Positions 33,271-45,726 of a DNA stretch of 64,000 nucleotides are shown here, in pieces. The stretch's first letter is position 1. Each line of letters opens with the position of its first letter. Under the pieces are notes generated by a model that saw only the letters and a list, made by a program, of their open reading frames with translations, had not been told where the DNA came from and ran no database searches. The translations under genes and the position numbers were made by a program. The DNA comes from Pseudofabraea citricarpa. Lineage: Eukaryota > Ascomycota > Leotiomycetes > Helotiales > Dermateaceae. The stretch spans positions 806,001 through 870,000 of the forward strand of contig JAPWGK010000016.1 in the NCBI GenBank assembly GCA_029641185.1, given 5' to 3'.

Positions 33271-36105
33271 CCTCATCATACCTCCGCATGCTTCGTTTGC
33301 TCCTCTGCACCTCTCTGTGCCCCAGCATTTAACCACTACCATGCTCACGAAGCCGAGACCAGCCCCTTCCTCGAGGGCTTCACACTCTCACAAGCAACCG
33401 ACGTCCCAATCTCATCGCACCTCCTCGAAATCCTCCACCACCCCGATGAGCACGCCCGCCGTCTCACGAGTTCCCCCCTCGGTCGGCCAAGCTCTCCCTC
33501 CAAATCTCAACTCTCTACGAACCCCGAGTGGACTCACTGATGTGCGGACCCCGAGTCCAAATTACTTTGGTCTGATAGTCGACCCAACGACTGATCCTCG
33601 GGACTCTGGAGCTGGTCCTAAGGACAATTGGAGTCCACCTACTTCCTCCATATTATCATTTGGCGCGGCATCACCCAAACACCTACCGTTAGATGCGAAC
33701 CCAGACTTTGAGGCGTTCCGAAGGCAGACGGAATCAAACAATGGCTTCAATCTTTCCCATGGAAACCTAACTCACTTTGCATCAACACCAGGTGTGGGCT
33801 CTACACGCCCGAGGGTTGAGCGGAGACCGACGAGGGCGGATTCACAAGACAATCCACCCTCTCCCAAGACAAGAACGAGAGATGGAGCTCCAGACGAGAT
33901 GGACATGGGCAGCCATGGAGACTTCTTCTCGCACTCAAAGCAGACGACAAGCTCCATGACGGCACCATCTTTCTTCGATATACCCAGACAACAATCTCCA
34001 GCTAATATCACACCCTCAAATTCCATCCCCCGAAATGCCCTATCTCATCTGGATGACAGGCACCCTCGCCTCTCTCTGCCTCAAAACCGAGCAGATCCAC
34101 CCTCGCCGCGGCTCAATCGTCAAGGGACTCAGCAACGAGCGGATACGCTCCCACCATCCTTAGAAGATGGCCCGACGATGATTGCTGTGAGCAAGCTAAA
34201 GGATATGTTGAAGAACATACCAACTTCTGAGTATCTGCTTCTTGATCTTCGTGTCTTCCCACAGTTTTCACAGTCCAGGATTCAAAACGCCCTCAATCTC
34301 TGTATCCCCACAACTCTTTTAAAACGTCCATCATTCAACCTGCAAAAGTTGCAGGATACATTCACAAATGAGGAGGAGAAGGCTCGATTTGCAAAGTGGA
34401 CTTCGGCAAAATTCATTATAGTCTATGACGCTTTCTCCTCCGACAAGAAGGACGCAACTTCGGCTGTGAATACTTTGAAGAAATTTACTAATGAAGGATG
34501 GCAAGGCCAATGTTACATTCTCAGAGGCGGGTTTGCCGAGTTTTCCAAGACTTGCCCTCAACTGATCGATCAACGTTCTACCCAAGAGGTACAATCGTCC
34601 ACGAAGATAAGCCTCTCCTTGGGAACCAATATGCCTGATGTGGCCCCTGTCGCTGGAGGTTGTGTGATGCCAGCAAGCAAGAATGCAGCAAATCCCTTCT
34701 TCAGCAACGTTCGTCAGAATCAGGACTTGATTGGGGGAGTAGGACAAATGGACATACAAGTTCCAACGGAGATGAGTCAAACAAGCAAAAAGTCTGTTCC
34801 TGTGTGGTTGGCTAAAGCTGCAGAGCCTGAGGATCACGGCAAGCAGGTCTCGGACAAGTTCTTACATATCGAGCTTGATGAACAAGCAAGGATGAATAAA
34901 GCTCTGTCGAATGGTGTCCAGTATGGCAATTCAAAGCTCGCCTCAAAAGAGGTACAAATTGCGGGGATCGAGAAGGGTGGAAAGAACAGATACAACAACA
35001 TTTGGCCATTCGAACATGCCAGAGTCAGATTACAAGGACGTCCAGAAGGCGCCTGTGACTATGTCAATGCAAGTCACATCAAAGCCACTCGAAGCAACAA
35101 GCGGTACATTGCGTCACAGGGTCCTCTACCCGCAACCTTCGAAGTATGTACCCAGGATCCACTAGGAAGTTGAAGATGGCTAACATTAATTAGGATTTCT
35201 GGAGTGTCATCTGGGATCATGATGTACGAGTGATTGTCATGTTAACAGCTGAATCAGAGGGTGGTCAATTGAAATGTCATCCTTATTGGTCAAGCAAAGA
35301 GTATGGCCCCATGCGACTTAAGCCGCTTTCAGAGAAGAGAGTTTCTTTGGAGCCACACAAACATCGATCTGCCGCAGAGAAAGAGCGAAGAGAAGCTGGC
35401 CGCCGTCGAGCCAATACCACCACGACTGCAGAAGCAGCATCGCCACCTACCGCAGGCGAACAACCTCATGTCATCGTCCGCAAATTCACCCTTTCTCATT
35501 CAGCTCACCCCTTCTTGCCTATGCGCGAGATAACACAGATTCATTACGCCTCGTGGCCTGACTTTGGGGCTCCTGCGAATGCAAATCAACTCCTAGGTCT
35601 AGTTGAGCTTAGCAACTTGATGCAGCGCGCCTCGTCATCCTCAACTCAGTCTCCTCGCAGCGATGATCCTGAACCCGAGGACAGCTCCCGCCCAATACTT
35701 GTCCACTGCAGTGCTGGTTGTGGACGTACCGGAACGTTCTGTACTATCGACTCTGTCATAGACATGCTCAAACGCCAGCGCAAGGAATCCAAATCTGGAG
35801 TTACTCCGATGGAAGGCATGTCTTCAAGCAATACAGCTACCGATTATATGGGTGGTGGCAAGAAATCGCCCGAGATCAGAGATGACTGGCTATTTGATCC
35901 AGAGCTTGATCTTGTTGAGAAGACCGTGGAAGACTTCCGGGGCCAAAGATTGAGCATGGTTCAAAGCTTAAGGCAGTATGTTCTCTGCTACGAGACGATA
36001 CTGGAATGGATCCATCAACAACAACAACCAAATGGCGCGAGGCCAAACGGTAGAGATAGAAGCGGTAGTGACACGGCCACTATTTTAGACCGCAAAAACT
36101 CATAA
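33254..36105 (+). CDS. Protein-tyrosine phosphatase with N-terminal rhodanese-like domain (Pyp1/Pyp2 type)
   Basis: Exon 1 is 33254-35143 and exon 2 35194-36105; from 33254 it gives 933 aa, while the ATG at 33341, in a better context, would trim 29 residues. The first 300 residues are Ser/Pro-rich and disordered. A rhodanese/Cdc25-like domain spans about 309-445 (YLLLDLRVFPQFSQSRIQNA), but its active-loop position lacks Cys, so it should be non-catalytic and serve for docking. The PTP domain spans about 560-915: WPD loop W751-P-D (YASWPDFGAP), signature HCSAGCGRTG with C802 and R808. The same layout is found in S. pombe Pyp1/Pyp2, which dephosphorylate stress MAP kinase (Sty1/Hog1); such a role here is by family analogy. 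A long insert follows the signature (about 820-860). Confidence 0.93.
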
Positions 36106-37127
36106 TTGTGCTTCAACGGGGTGGCAGATGGTGACATGGGGAGGTACTTGACGCCATCCCGTGAGCAAACAGGGGTTATTCATTTTATGATCTTATTAAT
36201 GTCGAGCGTTTTCCCCGGCGTGGCATAACTGCATTTGCATTGTATGGCGTTTTTGCTTTTTCTGCTTTTTTCGGGTCCGTGTTTTACTATTGGGTTTTAG
36301 GGTTCGGAGAAGTGGGAGTGTGTGGTTGGTCTTGGATACACACATATACATACATTGGGGGTAAACATGAACATGGGTTTTTTTGCATCATCAATTGGTA
36401 CGTACCATTATTCAGGGACTGGACTGGGACTCGACTATGACTCGGACTTGAAACGTATAGGTATAGATAGAAGTTCTATGATGATGAAAATGGGGGGGGA
36501 AGGGGTTGGCATACATAGAATGGATATGATATTAATCAATCTTGGATGCTTTTTTTACGCTTGGTTATTTCTTGATTAGTGATGTGGAAGTGATGGGAGG
36601 TGTCAAGTGTGTATTTTGGTGGTTGAAGTTGGGAGATTATGAATGGCGTCGACCAGTCAATTCAAGGGGGCAAACGGGGGGATAAACGGATCTGTTTTCC
36701 GTATCTTATATCTGTATCTTCTATCGACTGTATAGTTTAAAGGTAAGTAGTTAAGGAAGTGGAGATTACTAGCAGCTTGGGGAAGCTCGCCCCTCTCCAT
36801 ACGCAAGGAGAAGCAATTATCCTCGTGCTCATCCTGTCCGCTACGCTCCTACGCTCGCGAAGAAGTCCAGCCAAGTTAAGCGAGCAGGTCCATCTGTAGA
36901 GCAAGCGATCTCAACAACAAAACAGGGGTGGCATAATACGTACTCCATGGTCGAGTTCTTGGTATCAGGTCGAGCTCCTGTTTAAGAGGAGGGAGCAGAG
37001 GGACTGCCACTACTAACATATAATATGCGTAAGATGATTACTCGCACCGCTAACTGCCACCAGTAAAAACTTGGCTAAAACTACTGCTTAATCAACTAAT
37101 TGATCACGCTAGAAAGAAAACCATCTC

Positions 37128-37132
<5 letters not shown>

Positions 37133-37160
<28 letters not shown>
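37133..37160. repeat. GA microsatellite
   Basis: About 13 GA units. Confidence 0.95.
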
Positions 37161-37166
<6 letters not shown>

Positions 37167-37234
37167 CACTGCTCCTCTCTCTCTAAGGGAACCTCGACTA
37201 TGGTCGTGGGTCCTGGAGCTTTTTGCCCTTTTGC

Positions 37235-37260
37235 CCCTTTCCCTTTCCCTTTCCCTTTCC
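37235..37260. repeat. CCCTTT hexamer repeat
   Basis: About four pyrimidine hexamers in a longer pyrimidine-rich tract. Confidence 0.85.
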
Positions 37261-38041
37261 TCTTATCCTTTTAATTTTCTTCTTGGTCTCTGCCTCTGTC
37301 TCTGTCTCTGTCTCCCTTTCTCTTTTTGAAGACTGGTGGTAGGGAGGTATGCACGCCTTCACATACGAGTCGACTCAGAGAGTTGTGGTTATATCTACTT
37401 CCTATCTATTTTCTTCCTTCTCCTTTCATCTTCTCTAGTTTGCTTTACCGAGAGCGACGAGTCAGGAGTCAGGAGTCGAGAGTTGACATGTCTCTGCTGT
37501 CTTTTATCTCTCCTCTCCTCTCCTCTCCTTCCGTTTCGGCTGGCTGGCTTAGGTCACGCGTCGGCTGCTGCGAAGCCGATGTACTTGCTTGTTGCTATTT
37601 TCGAACTGTTCATGCTACCTGCCTGCTTAGGTCCGCTTTGTGCTTTGCTTTGCTTCACTTAGCTAGAGTGAGAGAGAGACTTTGGAAAGAACGACTTGTA
37701 AGGGTTTAACACGATGGACTTTGTCACGAGAGAGAGATTCTAGAGATGTGCAGATAGAAGAGCTGTGATTGTTCTCTTGTACACGTACCGGTATGCTTCA
37801 AGTGGTATGGTTTCCGAGACGTCTAGTCTACTTCGGAATAGTAGCAAAGTATAATACAATTCAGGTTCACTTGTCTATTCACATTTGTTATTCTCGAGCG
37901 ATTGAGTTTCTGTGACCGACGTGGTACCTGGTGGGATTTTATTTCCTGAGCCAAGCGACGGACTAACTAATGTCAGGGACGGGTATCGTACAACAAAACG
38001 CCGAGCTGGCTAATGATTGCTAGCTCATCAAGTAAAACAGG

Positions 38042-39869
38042 TTACCTCCAAGTGCCAGAGACGGATTCTTCAGTCCGCTGGCACAGGCGCTTCCTCCGCT
38101 CGAACTCGGCTAGGCTCAAGAAACAGTGCACTTCATAGCCATCTATACCAAACACGACGACGAAATCGTCATCCCCAGCGATCAGAAACGTGTCATAGTT
38201 GCCTCCGTATCTTTCAAAAGCAAGCTTTACCGAGTAATCGTCTCCCTCATGAGGAGTGGTATGACATTTGCATCCGTGATTTACGTTTAGATGCCACCTA
38301 CTTCCACGAGATGGATCGCTTCGTATGAAAGGTCTGTTTTCCATGCACAGAAGCTGTCCATGCCACGCGAATTTTAGGGATTGATGATATCGATGGGAGT
38401 GTGCATTACTGAGAGAGATTGCTGGCTTCTTCTTGGTGAGGTCGAGATCGAGGAGCACTGCGGTATCACTTCTGTCAGAGATATTGTCATTGCTGCACAA
38501 CGGATCCAGAGATATTAAATCATCGTCATCCGGATATGGCGGTTTCTCCCATCCGAGCCAATTGATTATTGTATAAAGTCCGTCGCTACCAGAAAAGCTC
38601 ACTGTTGAACCTTGGTAATTTCTTAACCGAATCGAATCTAAGGCGTCGATGTGGTATTGAAGGACCTCCCCTTTGAACTGGTGTTTGGACCATTCGAACA
38701 TCTTGATCTCCATCAGTTTGGAAGGACCAATCAATGGAGATTTACATCCGCAGACTGGCTTCCGAGGGTTAGTCATCAGGTAAATAAGGTAGAACTTTTC
38801 CTGGTCGTACGGATGCATTATGATTTCCTTGGTGCTACAACAGGGGTTGTCTCCTGCTATGGGATATTCGAAACTCTTGGTGGATTTGCCGATCTTCCAG
38901 ACGATAAAGCTTTTGTCCAACATCACTGCTGCTCTGTTCTGATGTAGCGATGACCTGCCTGCACTACTGGGTAATTTTATGCTAAACACATCGTCGTTCT
39001 TTAGAGACCATGCCACCAAGACGTTTCTGGTATTCAGGAGCCCGATCAAGAATTGGTCGCCTAAGATCCACTCCACAATTGGTATTCTGTCCTTGCTAGT
39101 GTAGATTTTGGACTTTTTTGTAAAAAGCGACGTGACTTTAAGGTGCGTTGGAGTCGATCTCTGGGCTACTAGGCCGTTGCAATATTGATGATGGTCTTTT
39201 GGAGGCTTTTCTCGTTCCGGGAGACGTTCGTTGCGTTTTGGCCGTTGTACCAGCCTGAATAAACAGTCATTAGATGTTTTACTTTCATCATGCGATTGTA
39301 CACCACTTACCTTGCACGAGCTCTGAACTTCATTCTTGCAACCCGGTCTCTCAATGCTCCAGGTAGCCACTGAACTAGCCATTCCCTTTGGATCTCCTTG
39401 GGCTTTCCTTCCAGTCTCTGGTACCATATGAACTTGTCATAAAAGTGTCGCTGCAAGATTCGTATAGCCATCATCGGACTGGTCCACGTTGCCCTCCATG
39501 TCTTAGAGACCTGGGAAGCCGACACCAAGTCTTCCGGGTCGAGATAATCAACCAAGTACAGCAGTACGTCGTTTAGTCGTTTGCAGGGGTCTCGGGGTTC
39601 CTCGTTCAGGCGCAGCCGTATCCGAAATCTCTCTTCGGATGGAAGCGACAGGATGAGACCATCAAGTCTGCGAGGGTTGGTTAGCACTTCCATTCAAAAG
39701 GCTGTTGCGCGGGTCTTCAGGGCTTGGGTGACACAGGCAGGTGCGCGCCTGGTGTTTGAGATGCACTGCGCGCATTTGACTCAACTTACGCCTTTGTTCT
39801 GCTATAACGATCAGGCGTGCCATCTGGAAAATTCATAGACTCCCACGCATTCCGGAGGGGATTATCCAT
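38042..39869 (-). CDS. F-box domain protein
   Basis: Exons 39790-39869, 39311-39667 and 38042-39254 total 1650 nt (549 aa). The start is MDNPLRNAWESMNFPDGTPD, spliced by GTAAGT..CGCAG; an ATG at 39691-39693 lies inside that first intron and is not used in this model. The F-box is about residues 57-95 (LNDVLLYLVDYLDPEDLVSA, SQVSKTWRATW), which binds Skp1 in SCF ubiquitin ligases. The remaining 430 residues contain regular beta-rich segments with W and D spacing (for example IPIVEWILGDQFLIGLLNTR, LVAWSL) and may form a propeller-like fold that chooses substrates; I cannot assign a family. Target unknown. Confidence 0.85.
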
Positions 39870-42800
39870 GGCGGATCTTGGCAGTTGTGTATTGTTGTCG
39901 TCGGTACACCACTACTGCCTTGCAGTAAGTGCGGATCGAGGGTTGGATACTGTCTGTTACCCCACGTATGGAATAGTGTATTCACTTATCCATATGTGTT
40001 GAGCAGGTAGGTATTAAGTTGGTGGATTGTAAGAAGGAACCGTCCTGGTTCGTGGTTATATATTCAGTTGAGATATTCACCAATTCCAGTCACATGGTAT
40101 ATCATACCAAAGTCGAGCAAAGTACATCACGTGATTGTATAGATAATGCTAACTCCGTCTACTCCGTACTAAGATGACTTAGGGGCATTTAGACTTCGGA
40201 ATAGTACTTGTTTGCTAAACATACCTCGTCGAGCAACATGACTTGTGTGTTGAAATTGGCCAATTATAAAATTCTTAGCAACTTGAACGCAAATAACTGA
40301 TGTACTTACCAACTAAAGAACATAAGATAAACCCACAAGAACCTATATTCCTTCTCGAAATAGCTTTCTGAAACACACTCTAAACATTTAGCCTAGAGCA
40401 ACTTGTCGCTTGCTAGTAATAAAGACAATGCTCGCGAGCTGATTTTAGGATTAACTCAACGCAACTCAGCAAAGCGGTCTGGATCTTAAAGTTCAATCTC
40501 GATTCTCGAAAACACTCGCTGTTTCTCTTCCCATCACATCTTACTCGACATCAAATCACGAACTTACAGTCGGCTCGAGGCCGCCAGCAAACACGTGGGC
40601 ACTGGGGATGAAATTGCAGTTTTCGTAATAGCGGTCAGCACTGTCCCACAACTATAATTTCTCACCGAGGTAATGATTCTCGAGGTTTGAGTTTTCTAGC
40701 GTCCGATGGAAAGGCTATCGGAATCGCAAAAAGTATAAAAACGGTTATAGTTGGATGACCTCTCTATATCTTGAACAAGTACTCGTACCTCCCTGGTGTA
40801 CGTAAAATGCTGTGGAGATGGAAGGATGTGATAGTGATAAGAGGATATCTCCTCTTGATATAGTTCTCACGAGATTAAGTAGCAGAGAAGGTTTTTGTTA
40901 TTGAACTTACTCTGTCCTCTATGGGGAAGCATTATCCATGCTGCGAAGCGAATACAGTAGCTACCGCGTCTAAAGCTGTGTTCCCAAGGAGCACTTTTGA
41001 ACGAAAAGGGCAACTTGTCCAAAAGAGCGGACCAAGTCAAACCCGATAAAGCGGCTCACTTGGGAAGTACTTTAGAGTACAACAGTGCATGGAATGAAAC
41101 CGTTGTATGCTACAGTACTGTAGATGCTTGGAGAGGTCAAGGCTTCTTCCCGCGAACCGTGATGTTGGAGAATTGCTCGCTTGAACCCCTCTCTTCCCTT
41201 CCCCGGCTTCTCTGGAGCTCAACGATGGAAGAACCGATGTGTCTTCCAACCGATCTTCAGGAGCTGGTGGAAGCTAGGGGAAATGCGACCTCTTGATGGC
41301 TCCCTACTTGAGACCCGGGCAACTTGATCAGCCAGGTACCAAGTAAGTCGAACTGTGGTTCACGTCTGAGCGTGCATATTCGGTCCGTGGTGACTTCTCT
41401 CAGCTTCTGCGCCGGCTTGGGGGGGCGAGTCACGTGCCGTATATGTATTCACTTATTGATCGGACTGGTACACTGGACGCATAGGCAGGAGAAGATGGAG
41501 GTATGCAAGTCTCAGGCGTCCCGGTGGTCTAAAACCGCAAGCAGAAGGGTATCTGCTGCATGATTGACATGTGTAACGAGGCTCAGTGGTGAGGGCCGAG
41601 GTGGAGAAACATAGCCTATTTGAAAGGATCGATAAGTGAGCAAGTGATATGGATAATGTGTGGAAGCGGCATGGATATGCATACAATTACAAGGCAGGTA
41701 CCGACCGACACACGTCTCCTCGTACCGTATTGTACAGTGCTCATCTCTGCAACGCATTCCTTTTCTTCAAGGCTAGAAGCAGTGCTAGAACTCGTCCGAC
41801 TTTAGAGGCCGTTCGAAAGGGGATCTCCTTGCATGACGGCACGGATCGATGAGAGGGAGCATTGGCTGGTGTGCACGTAGTAAGGATGATTGCTGGCGAT
41901 CGCGGGTCTGAGGTGAGGTGAGGTGGTTACGCAGTTGTTGCTTGTACTGTAGGGCTCGTAAGTACCGGTACCTACTCAGCGGCTTCGATTGGTAAAGTAC
42001 GGTGATGGAAGTAACAGCACTCGGACGGGGGAAGCAAGGCAAGGCAAGCAAGCTTGAAGCTCGAACCTCGATGCGCACGGTACACAGACAAGCCTGGCAC
42101 GCATGGGCACATCTCCACCAGCAACTCCGGCGATTCTGAGTTCAGTAGGCGATGGACGACTCGGACGCGGAGAGGCGAGAGAGGGAGAGAGAGAGTGTGT
42201 GTGTGTGTGGAGGATAGTGGGTGGTGGTGGTGGTGGGTGGTGAGTGGTGGGTAATGGGTAATGGGTAGTGAGTGTGTGGATGGTTGTGTGTAGTATGCAG
42301 TGTAGCGTAGAAGTATAGTACTGTATGGTTAGTGTACAGGAGTTCTGTAGAGCGACAGATAGGACAACGTGGGCGGCGGGCGGTGGGCAGTAGATAGCAC
42401 ATAGCTACAGTACTCTAGCCACAGCACACAGCACAGAGCACACGGCACCTGCTACTGATACACTATAGCACACACTGGGGACCTCTACACTGCCTAACTG
42501 GACACTGGACAATAGACAATAGACACTGGACAGGCAGTACATCACCATGTTTCTGGAGTACTTGTATGAGGTATTCCGTTTCACAATAATTGATCGTCTG
42601 AAGTGCACACGCATGGCCTCTTCTCAAAGTCTATTACAGTACTCCCTCCGTACAGTACGCATTACTGAAGTCTGTAAGCATTAACCCTAGCCTCCCAGTC
42701 GCCCAGCCTGCTGTTACTGTATTCTATTCACTCACTCACTCACTCACTACCGTACTCACTACTGCTGCGACCTCACGACCTCATAGCAAGCAAGCACACT

Positions 42801-43651
42801 ACCAAGAGATCCCTTCATTGCTGTCCTCTCCCTCTCCCTTCTTCCTTCTTCCTCTTACCTCTCATCATCCTCCTCCTCTTCATCTTCTCCCCCCCCCCCC
42901 CATCCCGCTTTCCCATGCGTATTCGCATCGCTTTCCCATCATGATTGCCGCGCTATAATAGCAATTGCCGGGCTATTATACGATCCGCCTCCATCGATTG
43001 TTCTATTGATTCCACAACTGCACCGCGGCCCCCGTTCGAAGCTTCCATCTTGCAAAGGATCACAAAGTGTCAAAGCTTTTTGTCGTCACCTTGCCTGGCA
43101 CGCCTTGCCCCTGGCACATGTACCAGCGCCAGCCAGCCTACCAAGCGTTCAGCGGGGTGGAGCTATTAAGGTATAGCTTTGAATCAACTCAGACACTACC
43201 ACCATCACAGCAAAGTCCCGTACCAGGCCCCGAGAGATAGCCATATCCCACTTACCCACCTGCCCATCCAGACAATTCAGCCTCTTCAGCACCTTGACAC
43301 CTTGACACCCTCGCCGTGTTGTCAATTCGACTTGCCTCCTGCATCCTCACTCCCCTCCCTCCCGCCGGCCAGCCTCTGGACACTCCCGTCGTTCGTTACG
43401 TGCTACTACGAGGCTGAGCGCAAGTGAGACCCTGTCGCGGATACGTGCATATCAGCAATTGCAGTACAGACAAAGAGAGAGCTTGAGCCAGACATCGCGG
43501 GACTGGGAATCTTAACCACTGCACGGTGAGTGCAATGAGGTATGCTGCTCCCTATCGCTTCTGCATCCATCGCAACTGGACAGCCGCGGCTTCATCGCTC
43601 AAACGCTACTGCATTGGACACATACTAACAACACTGCCAGGTAACGCGACA
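39870..43651. other. 3.8-kb intergenic region, low complexity towards the right
   Basis: Divergent promoters of the F-box and HSF genes. It includes a 14-bp perfect palindrome CTACAGTACTGTAG (41110-41123), many TACAGTAC-type motifs (42410-42660), a GT/GTGG repeat block and poly-C (about 42890-42901). A likely 5' leader intron of the HSF gene runs from the GTGAGT at 43515 to the CAG at 43640. No protein-coding gene is convincing. Confidence 0.6.
42176..42290. repeat. GA, GT and GTGG/GTAATG repeat block
   Basis: Adjoining GA, GT, GTGGTG and GGTAAT repeats, all purine/G-rich on the + strand. Confidence 0.85.
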
Positions 43652-45726
43652 ATGGAAATATCGGAGGATCGAGCGCAACGGAGTCCCTTTTCGAACCGGC
43701 CAGATCAGAATCATTCAACTGCTCGAACAATCCCGATCCACCAGCAACCTCCCATCTTGCACACCTCAGCTCCTTCGCCAGGAGACCCGATGGAGACGTC
43801 ACCTCCAGGGACCGCCATGGGACCGCCAGCCAACTCAGGCATGGATACTGATGCAAACGGCATGCACGATCATATGGGATTGGGAGATCAACCAAATACT
43901 GGCAGCCTGGCAGGTCCGAGTGCTGCAGCGGCGGCAGCAGCTGGTGCTCAGCAGCCCAAGGTTGTCCAGACTGCGTTTATTCACAAGCTATACAAGTAAG
44001 AGCTGGAAGCGCCATGTATCGCAGAGCTATCACTAATACGAGAGCAGTATGTTGGAGGATCAAAGTATACAGCATTTGATATCATGGTCAACATCCGCGG
44101 AGAGCTTTGTCATGTCTCCTTCAAATGACTTTTCCAAAGTCCTCTCGTATGTGTCACTCACTCCTTTCGGCGAAACACGGGCTCAAACTGTGCAGGCAGT
44201 ATTTTAAACACACAAATATTTCATCTTTTGTACGACAATTAAATATGTATGGTTTTCACAAAGGTATGCGGATTTTTTTTTGGCGACGGTGGCATCTAAC
44301 TGGCCTGCGCTAACCAATAACAGTCAGCGATGTATTCCATACTGGCTCTCCCGATTCACCTCTCTGGGAATTCAAACATGGAAATGGGAGCTTTAAGCGT
44401 GGCGATCTGGTTGGATTAAGAGAAATCAAACGTCGAGCCTCGCGACATGCCTTGGTCCACAGGGACTCATACTCTGCGCCAAAACCTCCACCTTCCCAAC
44501 CCGGCACACCTGCAGAGCCCATGCATCCCATGCAAGATTCGACCGAATCAAGACTGAGTGTACTTGAGCATCATTTATATGAGATGAACGCAAAAATGGC
44601 GAAGAGTGAACACGTTCTTCACAATAGAAATATAGTCATCATGGATGCACTTTCGCGGACCCTCCAAGTATGTTTTACCCATTCATGTTGAGATGGCATC
44701 TTCATGCCCTCCGAATTTTCTATCCAGATTTATTCTGCCATGACGGGTTGGTAACTAACTTTTGAAAGCTCAATTACGAAATGTCAAAAGCAGTACTTGC
44801 TGTAGTGCAGAATCCCGATTCGTCAATCTATCGTGATGGTAAGTACAGGCTTTCAAAACCCGCCTATAACGTACTAATGTCTCTGCGAAGTAATGAACAT
44901 GCAAGCCGAAATCCAACGGCAGGACGAAATCATTAGAGCGGAATTGGAGCCCCCAGAACCGCCTTTCTCAAGTGGCAGACCTTACTTTTCGAACTTATCT
45001 TTAGATAACCCACCCGTTTCTCCTCGGCAAATGCCGCAGGACGATCCACGAAGGATAGCACAGATGGGTGGCCCTTCAAGGCACAACAACTATTACCGAC
45101 CGCCAGTCCCCTCTAACCTATCTATCACTCCTCGTCGATACGGCTCAATCGGTGGTGGTGGGACCACTCAATCGTCTCCAAGCTCTCTTCGATCACAGCA
45201 TCCACCCCCTCCTCCACCTGTGCCCCACCCACTTTCAACAGTAGCTTCACCACCTACCAACCTTGCTCGTCGACACACTTCAGCTGATATACGCAATGTT
45301 CAAGGTTGGCAAGCAAATACCTCACCATTTGCCTCGGGTCAATCATCTTCGCAATGGCCATCATCACCTAAACGGTCGCTTATGACCATGAACGAAGATC
45401 AACGAATCCGGGATAGTTTTAGTTCTTATTCTTTACAAAGCGCAAGTGCGTCTTCTGGACGTAATGATGCTTCACGACCCACGACGCCGCCTCCTTTCTC
45501 GAATGGAAATAATCAAGGAAGCTCAATGGATCACCTCAACAGTTGGTCCTGGGGCTCGCAAAATAAAGGGCTCTCTTCATCCGGCGGCCTCAGAGACAAT
45601 TCAGGACCGCCAACGCGGAGAGGTAGCATGGCCCACATCTTGAATCCAGCTGAAACAGCTGAGAGGGAAGAGGAGCACGAAGAGGAGATGCGGGAAGAAG
45701 ATCGAAAGCGGAAACGAATACAATGA
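43652..45726 (+). CDS. SFL1: HSF-type DNA-binding transcription factor, Sfl1-like
   Basis: Six exons, 43652-43995, 44048-44146, 44196-44263, 44324-44667, 44769-44838 and 44891-45726, total 1761 nt (586 aa). The HSF DNA-binding domain is about residues 104-216, from VVQTAFIHKLYNMLEDQ to KRRASRHALVHRD. Recognition helix HTNISSFVRQLNMYGFHK (153-170) matches heat-shock factors. Three introns cut this domain. A coiled-coil oligomerisation region follows (ESRLSVLEHHLYEMNAKMAK), then a Ser/Pro-rich C-terminal half, ending in a very charged EEEHEEEMREEDRKRKRIQ. The overall layout (no clear HSF1-type activation domain, long Pro/Ser tail) resembles Sfl1, a repressor/regulator of flocculation, hyphal growth and stress in yeasts and moulds. 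Symbol by analogy; could be another HSF paralogue. Confidence 0.88.

Larger units (their letters stand above)
36106..38041. other. 1.9-kb convergent region with GA and pyrimidine repeats
   Basis: 3' flank of the phosphatase, then GA microsatellite (37133-37160), CCCTTT hexamers (37235-37260) and CTCT-rich stretches. No gene seen; short open frames reflect the repeats. Confidence 0.6.
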
